A DNA stretch of 64,000 nt. Origin: Coniella vitis (lineage: Eukaryota > Ascomycota > Sordariomycetes > Diaporthales > Schizoparmaceae). This document shows positions 34,138-44,337 of the stretch, in pieces (position 1 is the stretch's first letter; every line of letters begins with the position of its first letter). Location: positions 3,472,001 to 3,536,000 of the forward strand of contig WUJK01000003.1 of the NCBI GenBank assembly GCA_011317545.1, given 5' to 3'. The notes under the pieces were generated by a model. The model worked only from the letters and a program-made list of their open reading frames with translations. It made no database searches and had not been told where the DNA came from. The position numbers were made by a program, and so were the translations under genes.

Positions 34138-37100
34138 ATAGCTATTATAACTAAACAACGCCTTCGCGAAGAGGCTAAAGTAGACGCATTATTACGGCTC
34201 CAAGATATTAAGCAGCGCTTACGTACTAAACGCGTACGCTTAGCGTAAAAGAATAGATCCTCTAATTATATTTACCTATTACCAGCCAGCTATAAGGTTT
34301 CTTCTTCGTCTACGATACTTCTACGTAGTAATTCATTACCCCTAAGTAGAGCTATACCCACTCTTTCTAGATATAATAGTTCTTTATCTACCTCTTAATT
34401 AGAAAACACCGTTAACGCTATATCTCTTACCCTTTTACGCAGTATACCGAACCTAATATATAGAGGAACTAATCTAATAGAATTTTAAGCTTTCAAATTT
34501 AACCTTATATATCGATTTAAGATATATAGTATTATTAACGAAGACCATAAATCTTATTATACTGCCGGTTGTTTAAGAGATAATATAAAACGCTATTAGG
34601 TTAGTTATCTTATACGTTAACGCAGGGAAAATAGTGCTAAGGCGAAAATATCCCTACCTAATCTTTTGGAAATTCTTAAGAAACAACACTTTAATCCTGA
34701 GACTCGCATACTTACTATATCTTCGAAGCTTTTACGACTTATATAAGGTCGAGATAAAGCAGTTACGGATTTCGTATAACGTTTTAATAAAATCGAATTA
34801 GATAATCCAGCTCCTTTAGAAGGATCAGCTCGTATTATAGCCTTTATTACTCGGTTACGCCCTAAGTTACGGATTATACTCGGCTCTTAAGCAACGTTAC
34901 CGTAGGAATAGGAGCTTACTATCAGTTTAGCATAACGATTCGAATTAATGTAAAAAGATGGTTAACCTTAACCTACGCGAACCTCGCGAGAACGTAGGAC
35001 TTGCTTTATATATAGGGAGTCTAGTTATATTGCAACCTATTGTCCTAAGAAAGCTACTAAGAATTCGCTACTTTCTATATTATTAATTAACTTATCTTCA
35101 CCCCCTAAGCGTAATGCTAACGATTCCGCTATATTAACGCACCTAACTCGCAACTATAGCATTCGATATTACAATTATAACCAACAAGGCCATCGACAAG
35201 CAACTTGCCTATAGAATCCGCAGCGAATTTATTACGTTTATAGGGAGGATAATTATACTTCTGCTAAATATCCTAAAGCTTATTGCCGAACTTATCAAAC
35301 AGCAGGCTATACTATAATCGCATACCCAAAATCACAACGAATTTCGAACATTACCCACGATACAGCTTATACGCAAAGTTCTAGCTAGGAATACGCTGGG
35401 CAGGATCATCCTCGTTTGATTATCAAGGCTAATATAATTTTAAGTAAAATATTATAGTTTATAGAAAAAGAAGCGCTTATTAACTCAGGCGCAGAGGAGA
35501 ACCTACTTATACGCAACTTATTCGAACAAGTTCTATAACTTTATATTAGACCAAGTATTCCACTAGTTACCTTTAATAGTGTACTAATAAAAACTTTGGG
35601 TTCTATTTTATTGGATTTATTAGTTACTAATTCCTTAGGCGTTACGAGAACGTAGCGTTATCGCTTCTCTATTATTAAAAAAGCACCCTTCCCAATTATA
35701 TTAGGTTTTCCTTAGCTTATTTCTGCGAATCCTTAAATTGATTAGGCCACCAGGTATTGGAGATAGCTATTATATATATCTAAGTTAGTACTTACTACGT
35801 CTACGCAGGAAATACGCAACGCACGCGCAATATTTGCTATACAAAGCGTACCTACTGTTCCTTTATATTTATCTGAAAAGGAAGTTAAAAAACCCATTCC
35901 TAGTTTACCCAGCGAATACGCAGACTTTAAGGACATTATATATATAGATCCCAATATACCTTTACCAGTACGAACGGTTTCAGACTATACTATTAATCTG
36001 GAAAAGGGTACGATACCTCTATAGGGACCTATTTATGCACTTACTGCGTTAGAGCTGGAAAGTCTTAGGGAATACTTACAGAAAATATAGGCCAGAGGTC
36101 TTATTCGCTATTCTATTAGTCCTATAGGAGCTCCTATTATTTTTATACTAAAAAAGGGCGGGGAGTTACGCCTCTATATTGATTATCGTACTTTAAATAA
36201 GCTAATACGCAAGAATCGCGCACCTTTACCCTTAATTTCAGAAGTTCTAGACCAATTATTACATACTGCTATTTATACTAAGCTTAACTTAAAAGATGCT
36301 TATTACTATATACGAATTAAGGAAGGTAATAAATAGAAGACTGCTTTTCGCACTAAATACGGGTATTTTAAGTACCTTATTTTACTAATAGGTTTAACTA
36401 ATTCTCCTGCAACTTTTCAATCTTATATTAATCGAGTTCTAATTAGGCTTATTAATATTATTTGTATTATCTACCTCGATAATATTCTGATTTTTAGCAA
36501 GGACCCCGCAACGTATATGTAAGATATTCGCAGAGTATTTAAACGATTGCGTAAGTGGAAGTTATATATTAACCTTAAAAAATATAAATTTAATATATTA
36601 AAAGTTGAATTTCTAGGTTTCGTTATTACTCCTAAGGGAATTAGTATAGAACGTAGTAGAGTCGCTGCTATTAAGCAATAGCCTAAGCCTATATATATTA
36701 AAGATATCTAAGTATTCTTAGGCTTTACTAGTTTTTATAGGCGTTTTATTCGGAATTATTCTCGTATTACTATACCTTTAACGCAGCTTTTACGTAGCGA
36801 GTATATTAGTACTTTTGTTCTTAATTTCCGATAGCGTCTTATATTCCGAACGTTATATGCCCGTTTTACTATCGCTCTATTATTACGCTATTTTAATCCT
36901 ACTTTACTAATACGTATGGAAATAGATACGTCTTAGCAAGCTATTAGAGCTATTTTATCACAGTTATTTAATATAGTTTAGCATCCAATTGCTTTTCGCT
37001 CCAAAAAGTTAACTTCGGTTAAAGCCTATTATAGCGTAGGAGACTAGGAACTACTTGCTATTATTGACGTAGCGTTAAACTGGCGTTAATACCTCTTATA

Positions 37101-39216
37101 CGTATAAACTCCAGTTATTATTAAGACTAATTACTTAAATTGGAGTTTTTAGGAAATAAAAAGATAGCTATTAGTAAGGCAAGTACGATAGTTATAGCTT
37201 TTAAGCAATTATAACTTTGCTATTATTTATCAACCTAGTCGATTAAATCCTATAGACGGACTATTACGGCGTCCTAATTATCGTAATAGCGCGAAAGCTA
37301 ATAAGGAGCTGCGTATACCTAGCGATTTTATTATATAGGTATCTAAAGACCTAGTATAATTAAAACGGACTTACCGAAATAACAAACTAAGTACTGAAGA
37401 GGTATAGTCTACTATAGGATTAATAAGTTCTAGTTTGCAGATAAGTTGCGAATATGCAGTCTTAGAGTATATTTTAGATAACCTAAGCAGTACTATCTCG
37501 TTAGCAGACGAAGGAGGTAATATTTATAAGATTAGATCCAGAAATTATATCCCGTATAGGTTACTAAGTTGCTTAGAAGCAGCGGTAAAGCATATAGGAC
37601 GGAGAGCTTACCTTTTAATAATACGTACTCTCGGATAAAGACTAAAGACCTTTAAGCGGAGTTATTAGACTACGTAATCTAAGCTTAAACTATGCGTTGG
37701 TTCTGCAGTTTACCTGCTTAGAAGTAGGCCTCGCGACCCCACTATCCTTCCGTACGCGTAACTTTAACGTATTACGGTAATAGCTTTACAGCTAGATAAA
37801 CCTCTCTATATTAAGGTTAAGAATATACAACAAAGCGATCCATTTATAGTATCCGACGAATGGAAAGTATATAGGATCCGTATAAGAAACGTATAGAATA
37901 TTTAATATAGACTCTTGATAATAAAGGACTAACTTTATATGCCTTAGGTGCCCGCACTCCGAAGGGAATTATTATTAGTATACTACGATAATATAACTAT
38001 AGGTTATTTCGGCTTTAATAAATCTTACAAGTTGCTTAAACGCTGCTACTTTTAGCCTTCTATACGTAAGGATATAAAACAATATATTAATACCTATATA
38101 GTTTATTAACGAGCTAAAGCTGCAACTTACCGCCCTTATAGCTTATTAGCAGCGTTACCGGTGCCTATACGCCCTTAGCAGGAAATTTCGATAGATTTTA
38201 TTACTAAATTGCTAGTATCTATAGGAAGCAACGGAAAAGCCTATAATTCAATTCTGGTTATCGTAGATCGTTATATAAAATATGGATTATATATACTAAC
38301 TATAACTCGACTTATAAGCAGCGGACTCGTAGACTTAGTCGTACGATATATATTTTAATTTTTTGGAATACTAGATAGAATTATTTCCGATAGAGGAAGC
38401 CTATTTATAAGCACCTTTTAGAGTTCTTTCTGCTATTACTTAGCGATAAAGCGGTATCTTAGCACTGTAATGCATCTATAAACGGATAGTTAAACGGAGC
38501 GCCTAAATTAAACTTTAGAACTTTACTTACGTATATATTATAATATCAAATAAGCAGATTAGACGCAACGTTTACCTATAGCTTAATTTACTTATAACAA
38601 CGTACTATATTTATCAACTTCTTTATTACCTGCTTATACCTTAATAGGATATAACCCTCGTTTACCCTCTAACTATCCTAGTTACTTAAAAATAATAGCA
38701 CTAGCCGCTATAGAGAGAATAATAGCCCTATTAAAGGAACGCGTTACTATAGAGTAATATTTACGTAATGCTTAAGCTAGTTATACTAAATGGTATAATG
38801 CAAAGCATATAGATAAAAGATTTATACCTAACCAACTCGTCCTAGTCTTAGCGAAGAACTTGCGATAACGCTATCTATTAGCAAAGCTAGCAGATAAATA
38901 CCTTGGTCTATTTCGAGTATTAGAGGTAGTTAGAGCGTACGGATTGGTATACCGGTTAGAGCTACTAAAAGCTTATAAAGTTTACGATATTTTTCATATC
39001 TCTACGTTAAAGCAATTTATTAGTAGAGAAGGCGATAATCCTAAGCCCCGACCTAAAATTGATATTAAAGGTAAAGAATATTTTAAAGTCGAAGTAATTC
39101 TTATATATCGAGGTCCTAAAAAACAATGCTAATTTCTTATTCGATAGAAGGGTTATAGCAGCGAAAACGATACGTAGGAGCCGCGTCAACACATTAATAA
39201 TAGAGAAATAATTTAA
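34138..39216 (+). pseudogene. gag-pol polyprotein of the chromovirus, stops by RIP, no frameshift seen
   Basis: One frame runs from a start codon now reading ATA (34138) to about 39216, some 1,690 codons, broken only by TAA and TAG. In order: Gag with a CX2CX4HX4C zinc knuckle near 35,164-35,210 whose first two cysteines read Tyr; protease LINSGAEENL near 35,476 (Asp of the active site now Asn); reverse transcriptase with LRLYIDYRTLN and the catalytic box at 36472-36483 now YLDN; RNase H near 36,910-37,080 (IRMEIDTS, PIAFRSKKL); integrase with the zinc-binding region near 38,000-38,120 and the core from EISIDFITKL near 38,185; and a chromodomain at about 39,073-39,201 (IYRGPKK, KGYSSENDT) with Trp codons turned to stops. 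Chromodomains target such elements to H3K9-methylated chromatin. Confidence 0.9.
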
Positions 39217-39335
39217 AAATATAAAATGCAATTAATAGTAAAACGAAAAAGCACGAAAAATCAAAACTAGTCTAAATAATCAACTAGCGAAAATAATAGT
39301 ATATCGCAACGATTAAGCAGCGCAAAATATGCTTA

Positions 39336-40232
39336 CTAGTTGTAGCTAATAACAACAGCCTGGGCATCGCCATCACCGCTATCACCGCTATTACCGCTAT
39401 TACCGCTATTACCGCTATCACCGCTATTATCGCCGCCTCTACCCTACGCATTAGCACCGTTATCGCCGTTATTACTATCATTATCACCACTATTATTATT
39501 ATTATTATCCTCTTTATCGTTATTATAGGCACCAGCGACCTTAACCAACCGTTCTCTAATATCAGCTAATCGCTCTAATATGTTAACCCCGTAAGTAAGC
39601 AGCGATATTATATCGCGAGTAATAGCAAGCTATTTAGTATTACCACTACTACTAATAACAACAGCAGGGCTAGTATTACCCTGCGAATTCGCAACGCTTT
39701 TACCGCTATTATTATCCTTACTAGTAGTAAATGGATAGGACTAAGTACGAGGAATCTTCGAAATAGCCTCTTTCAACTAGTCGGTAGTAAAGGGATACTA
39801 AGATAATATAATCGTACGGACGGTAAAAGGCATCTATTCGGTTGCTTATTAGTATACTTCTCGTAAAATAATAAATTCGGATAATTATACTTATACGATA
39901 ATAAAGCTGGTTATTTTTAGCGTAATATTTACACTTAGCACTAATACCTAATACTATTAGCATTAGCCCGATATATAAGGAAAAAGCTGCTTACCAGGAT
40001 AAGGTTCGTAAATATGGTTTAGCTTCTTGGCTACTACGCGAACGCAGCGTATATACTATTCTATAATAGGCCGAGCGGGGGCTAGAGGGCCATTATTATT
40101 ATTATTAATAGCTATAGCGACTTTAGCGCGTTTGCTGGGCCTAAGAGCAGGGTTAACGGTGCTTGGACGTAAGACGAATATAAAAAATACTTACTAATTT
40201 CCATTATTATTAGCGGGGCGCTTAGGAGGTAT
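39336..40232 (-). pseudogene. Antisense reading frame in the retrotransposon, between chromodomain and 3' LTR
   Basis: Read on the minus strand from an ATA (presumed former ATG) at 40232, one frame of exactly 299 codons reaches a TAG at 39336, with about 17 internal stops that are all TAA or TAG. The N-terminal part is basic (PPKRPANNNGN, RPSKRAKVAI, nuclear-localisation-like). A central part reads like folded protein (VVAKKLNHIYEPYPGKQLFP, then LKEAISKIPRT and NILERLADIRERLVKVAGA, probably helical). The C-terminal part is Asn/Asp/Gly/Ser-rich and includes the 9-bp tandem repeat at 39372-39434. It meets pol tail to tail. No family is recognised. Extra antisense genes in this position are known in some plant Ty3/Gypsy lineages; I do not know of one in a fungal chromovirus. 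The coding claim is inference from frame coherence. Confidence 0.5.
39372..39434. repeat. 9-bp tandem repeat (ATYACCGCT), seven units
   Basis: Seven consecutive 9-mers, ATCACCGCT or ATTACCGCT, the last one diverged (ATTATCGCC). Because the unit is a multiple of three, copy-number change keeps the antisense frame, where it encodes Ser-Gly-Asn/Asp units. C/T differences between units are consistent with RIP at CpA. Confidence 0.85.
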
Positions 40233-40474
40233 TTTTACTTCTCTGACTGATGAATGTTGCGACTATTATAATAAAGTATTAGCACTGCGCACTAGCTGCG
40301 AAAACGCAGAAAAGGAAAGAGAAGCAAATCAACAGGGAAAAAAGAGTGGCTTTTATAGTTGTGGAGGTGAAGCTATCGCAACAGTCAGGTGGTCTGTGCA
40401 CCCTGCCCATTCACTGCTATTACTGCTATTTTTACTGTTGCTATTGTTCTTTTATTATTACTATTATCCTCGGC

Positions 40475-40493
40475 GTGAACTATTCTTGTTCAC
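40475..40493. other. 6-bp inverted repeat in the antisense upstream region
   Basis: GTGAAC and GTTCAC are separated by 7 bases. It lies between the presumed antisense start and the 3' LTR, in a patch that retains many CpA and TpG. Its role is unknown and it may be chance. Confidence 0.4.
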
Positions 40494-40895
40494 CACTCTT
40501 TTATTGCTACTATTATTCTATTATTATTGCTATTATTTTATTATAATTACGGCGTTACTAACGATACTTTGAAACCCCTCGATAATAATACGATAATAAC
40601 AATATAGTAATAAGGATAATAAAGCAATAATAAAGATACTTTAACGCATAATATACTATATTATCCCTAGAACCGATATTCAATAATAACAAGCTGTTTT
40701 TAGAATAATAATATAGCCACTATACTACAATGCTAATAAAAGAAAATTAGATTTCAAGCATATAACCTGCAATTTAGTTATAAACAACCTGCTTAAACGT
40801 AACGAGTTATCAGCTAGAGTACCTTAACCTAAATTGCTATTATTAGATAAAAAGGACTTCTTCTGGTATTTAATAGCTTCGAGGACGAAGCTTAT

Positions 40896-40906
40896 AAGAA
40901 GGGGGA
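40896..40906 (+). other. Polypurine tract before the 3' LTR
   Basis: The purine run AAGAAGGGGGA ends three bases before the 3' LTR. In LTR elements this run primes plus-strand DNA synthesis. Confidence 0.85.
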
Positions 40907-40909
40907 TAT

Positions 40910-41148
40910 TATCAGAGTCTAAACTAGAAACCTGCTTATATATTACTTAAAAGCAATAGGAACCCTACGAAGTTAATTATATTTATAATTAAGGATGGAA
41001 ATTAGGATATAGAAAAAGAAAGAAAGGAACTAAGTTCAGTTTAGTTTCTAAATATAACCTTATTGAAAACACATCTTGAATACTACTAAGATCCTGCTTA
41101 TTGGATGCTTTCTTATATCCTGTTACTTTGCCCACCAAAACCCTGATA
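40910..41148 (+). repeat. 3' LTR of the chromovirus (239 bp)
   Basis: It starts TATCAG and ends CTGATA, a perfect 6-bp inverted pair, and is followed by the ATACC duplication. Same length as the 5' LTR, with 12 substitutions and no indel. Confidence 0.95.
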
Positions 41149-41153
41149 ATACC
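41149..41153. repeat. 5-bp target site duplication, right copy (ATACC)
   Basis: Exact copy of 33770-33774 directly after the 3' LTR. Confidence 0.92.
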
Positions 41154-42600
41154 CTAGGATATAAAATATAACGATAGTAATCTTATTAGCTAATTCTATC
41201 CCGTTTTCTACCCTAATCTCGTAAATTATATAACCGTAAAGCCTAATAAAAACCTATATTATTATAAAGGAATAATAGAGGATATATAAAGGGTAGATAT
41301 ACCGGATAAGTTAAGGAGATAGTAGTAAAGTAAGGGTTAAGAACTCTTATAGTAGATCTTTTAGCTAGAATAATATTATAAAAAGAAGCCTCCTTATATT
41401 TTATAGGAATAATAATAATAATCTTATTTATAATAAGTAGATTAAATTAGCGGCGATTAGCACCTTCTTCGATAATTAATTATATTTATAAGTTAAATAA
41501 GATCCGTTAGTAAATATAGCGGCTTTATAATAATCTCTCGTAGGCGGTAAGATATATCGAAATAAACCGATTATTATACTATAAATACTCTATAATATCC
41601 TAAAATACCGTAAACCTTAAGTTTTTATTCTATATATTATATAGTTCCGTAGTAATTAACGGATCGAAAAAGTAGAGCTATATAAACCGCGGAGTAAAGA
41701 TCCCTTACGATTATAACGGGCCGTAATAGTAATAGAGAATACCTTAAATCTAATAATCGATATAGCTAATATATAGATTATATTATACTTCTTTCCTAGA
41801 TATCGATATAAAGGCGAAAGTATTATTATATTCTCGTATATACTTCCGAAAGTTTATAGACTCTAGAGTATTATTATAGAGTAGTTATAGTAAAAACCTC
41901 GGAATTAATATAAAGAGAAGAAGAATAATATCGCTTTAGTTATAGTATTTACTAAACTTAGGATCCCGTAATAATAATCGCTATAAATATATTAGCAGAA
42001 TTTATAGAATATTCGATTAATATATAATACTTATAGCTAGCCGTTCGTCTTTCTAATATAAAGTATTATAATAATTATATATAATATCTATAGGTCCTAG
42101 ATCGTAGATAGGTTCCGTTTCTACTAATATTATTAGAATCCAGCCCTTAGGGTTACCGACTTATAAAGGCTATAAATTCTATAAACCGCTCCGGTAGGAT
42201 CGTAATTCTCGCTATATAGGCGGTTTATTCTATAGCTATATAAAGGGTTTATTTTATAACTATAAATTAGGTAATATTAAAAGTTCCGGCGGTTATATAG
42301 GAGCTATAGGTTACCGTCGGAGTTATATATCTTTATAAGACTTATAGGTTAAATAAGGTACGCTATTTCTTTATAAAGGAAAGTTAGAAGTAGGATGCTA
42401 ATAATAGTATATATTATAAAAGGAGGATTTAAAGGACCGAACCGGCCTTATATAGCGTTATCGAGGAGGTATTAGGGGTAGAATCGAATAAAGGTATTAT
42501 AAACTTTATAAAACTAGTATTATAAACTTTATAAAGCTATAGTAAGTAAGGGATTTATAGAGATTTATAGAGGCTTAGGAATAAACTTAGTAATTATAGT
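41149..42600 (-). pseudogene. Helitron Rep gene, 5' part, separated by the retrotransposon
   Basis: Minus-strand translation gives pieces typical of the Helitron-like N-terminal domain: a segment like NNAFAFISIS, an aromatic-rich ILYYYYGPL region followed by PRFI.LYFFDP, and, close to the retrotransposon junction, LTYPVYLPFIYPLLFLY, the counterpart of the conserved 'MPLHYVLLFPYG' type motif before the catalytic part. The frame continues past the insertion into 33774 and below. As in the other half, TAA and TAG stops and loss of CpA/TpG show RIP. The start of the gene is not resolved. Confidence 0.7.
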
Positions 42601-43031
42601 AGATTAAAGAGTAGATTATACTAGTAAAGAATATTTATAGTAGATACGGGCGATTTATTTACGGTGGATATAGGCGATTTAAAAAGCTTATAGGCGTAAA
42701 TACTAATAGTTAAGTATATATAAATGTTGCAATTTATAGCTAATATAGGTAGCGCTATTAATAATTAGTTAGGGCTGCTGTAGGTTTTGCGGGCCGTTTT
42801 AGTTATATGCACTAACGCCTTGACCGGACTTTATAGATACTAAGCTGTAGTATATAGATTAGGACTATATATACACCCCACCGACAAAGCCAGGGTTAGG
42901 GGCCAGACACCGTGACGTCAAACCCGCGCAAAAAGATTCCCAAGACTGCATCAATTTCCAACAGCATCGCTCTCCATCTCCCCAAAAGCTTCCTTCTCCC
43001 CTCCCATTGCTCACCTCTCTCAATCCAAGCA

Positions 43032-44132
43032 ATGGCCTCCCCTCGGATCCCAGCGCTGCGCAACCTCGTCGGCAAAACCCACCTGCCGCTATGGACTACC
43101 GCTGGCGCCAGCAGTAGCTGCTGCTCTCCGACGTGTAGCAGCAGCAGCAGCAGCAGGAGGAGGAGCAGCATTTTGTCACGGCACCAACAACAGCGGCGCT
43201 GGGCCCAAGTCCACGATGTACGCTTCCACGCGACGCAGCCCGCAGTCTCCCGCACGGTATTGGAAAAATACCGCGCCAAGCTTGATGCGAAGGCGCGCGA
43301 AGAAGGACACGGCACGATTGATGAGCTGAAGAAGGCGTACTCGGACAAGATTCACGAGGTGCGGCGCAAGGATGGCGCCTCGGTGCCAGGTTTGGATGAG
43401 CTTTTGGCGGCGGAGGAGGAGGAGGGAGGACCACAACCACCACGACCACAACAACAGCAGACTACACCATCCACTACACAAACGCATACGCAAGCAGCAC
43501 CCGCATCAAAAGCAAAAGCGAAACCAAAAACCGGCGGCTCAGGCGTCAAACCCCTCTCCGAGATCCTCGACCTCCCCAAAGCCCGCACGCTGCCCGTCCC
43601 CGAACTCACCGCCATCTGGCGCCTCCGCCACGCGAGCAGCCCACAGTCCCTCTGCGCCGTCGTCCCCCACCACACCTACTCAGCCATGGAGGACCTCGCG
43701 CGGCGCTACCCGCAGTTCGTGCTCCCGGTACCACACCCGGAACAGGGGGCCGAGATCCATTTCCTACAATGGACGTTTGACCCGAGCACGGCGACGACGT
43801 CGGTGCTGTTTACCCAACTGGCAGAGTATAAAGCGAGAGGGGAGTTTGCGGCGCCGCATACGACTATTACGCATCACTTGGATGTGGCGGCGGATAAGAA
43901 GGTTGTATTGATGCAGGGCCAGGTTGTGCCTGATCGTGGGGTCAAGACAGAGGATGCACGGTGGTTAGTTATGTGTTTGCAGAGGTTTTATGGTGGGTGG
44001 GATGGCGAGGGCAAGGAAGATGTGAGCAAGGAGAGAATGGAGGAGAGAAGAAAGCTGTTGGAGTGGTTTGCCAAGGGTGATAGCCGGTTTAGTGTCGAGA
44101 AGCTGCTTGAGGAGTCTGAGAGATTGGCTTAG
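43032..44132 (+). CDS. ATP11: F1-ATPase assembly factor Atp11, mitochondrial
   Basis: A single-exon frame of 366 residues from ATG 43032 (an upstream in-frame ATG at 42912 lies almost at the repeat boundary and is less likely). The N-terminal 60 residues are Ser/Arg-rich without acids, a mitochondrial presequence. The Atp11 domain covers roughly residues 165-360: LSEILDLPKARTL, IWRLRHAS, FVLPVPHPEQGAEIHFLQW, TSVLFTQLAEYKARGEFA and TITHHLDVAADKKVVLMQG are family signatures. Atp11 binds free beta subunits of F1 in the matrix and prevents their aggregation before hexamer assembly. A Pro/Gln/Thr-rich, probably disordered insert (about residues 132-165) separates a helical region from the core. 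The gene begins only about 150 bp from the RIP-mutated block but shows no RIP damage. Confidence 0.92.
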   Translation: MASPRIPALRNLVGKTHLPLWTTAGASSSCCSPTCSSSSSSRRRSSILSRHQQQRRWAQVHDVRFHATQPAVSRTVLEKYRAKLDAKAREEGHGTIDELKKAYSDKIHEVRRKDGASVPGLDELLAAEEEEGGPQPPRPQQQQTTPSTTQTHTQAAPASKAKAKPKTGGSGVKPLSEILDLPKARTLPVPELTAIWRLRHASSPQSLCAVVPHHTYSAMEDLARRYPQFVLPVPHPEQGAEIHFLQWTFDPSTATTSVLFTQLAEYKARGEFAAPHTTITHHLDVAADKKVVLMQGQVVPDRGVKTEDARWLVMCLQRFYGGWDGEGKEDVSKERMEERRKLLEWFAKGDSRFSVEKLLEESERLA

Positions 44133-44337
44133 AAGTGGCTGGAGACGCTTTTTGGACATCAACCTAGAAAATATGAGCGCTGTAGAATACTTGGAAAGAT
44201 GGGCAACTTGCATGTACCAAAGAAAAAAGGCAGGAGGAGGCCTGCTGGATTGTACAAAAGAATCAATATACAAAGACTTTCCAGAAACCGAATTTCTCGT
44301 CCAGGGCAGTCAAGATTGACAACAAATCCGCTATGGA

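Larger units (their letters stand above)
33775..41148 (+). mobile_element. Ty3/Gypsy LTR retrotransposon with chromodomain (chromovirus), RIP-inactivated
   Basis: A complete 7,374-bp element: 239-bp LTRs, one gag-pol frame, a polypurine tract before the 3' LTR and perfect ATACC target duplications. Pol order is protease, reverse transcriptase, RNase H, integrase and chromodomain, which defines the chromovirus branch of Ty3/Gypsy. It lies inside the Rep gene of a Helitron. About 1.7 kb between the chromodomain and the 3' LTR is not explained by the usual plan and contains an antisense reading frame. RIP has introduced many TAA/TAG stops, so no protein can be made from this copy. The primer-binding site just after the 5' LTR (from 34014) is not recognised. 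Confidence 0.95.
41149..42880 (-). mobile_element. RIP-degraded Helitron, high-coordinate part (5' end)
   Basis: It continues the element at 27955-33774 beyond the inserted retrotransposon. Composition returns to normal at about 42,880. The last 150 bases (from about 42,720) hold CpA and TpG again and may be the element's 5' terminus or its flank. A clear 5'-TC start could not be chosen. Confidence 0.7.

Noticed and set aside
37435..37638. 67-codon plus-strand frame in the chromovirus
   Set aside because: It is in a different frame from the continuous pol reading frame and lies between RNase H and integrase, so it is a shadow.
39284..39532. Minus-strand frame of Ile/Ala/Val repeats
   Set aside because: It is the out-of-frame reading of the 9-bp repeat; the frame one step over (39336-40232) is longer and more protein-like.
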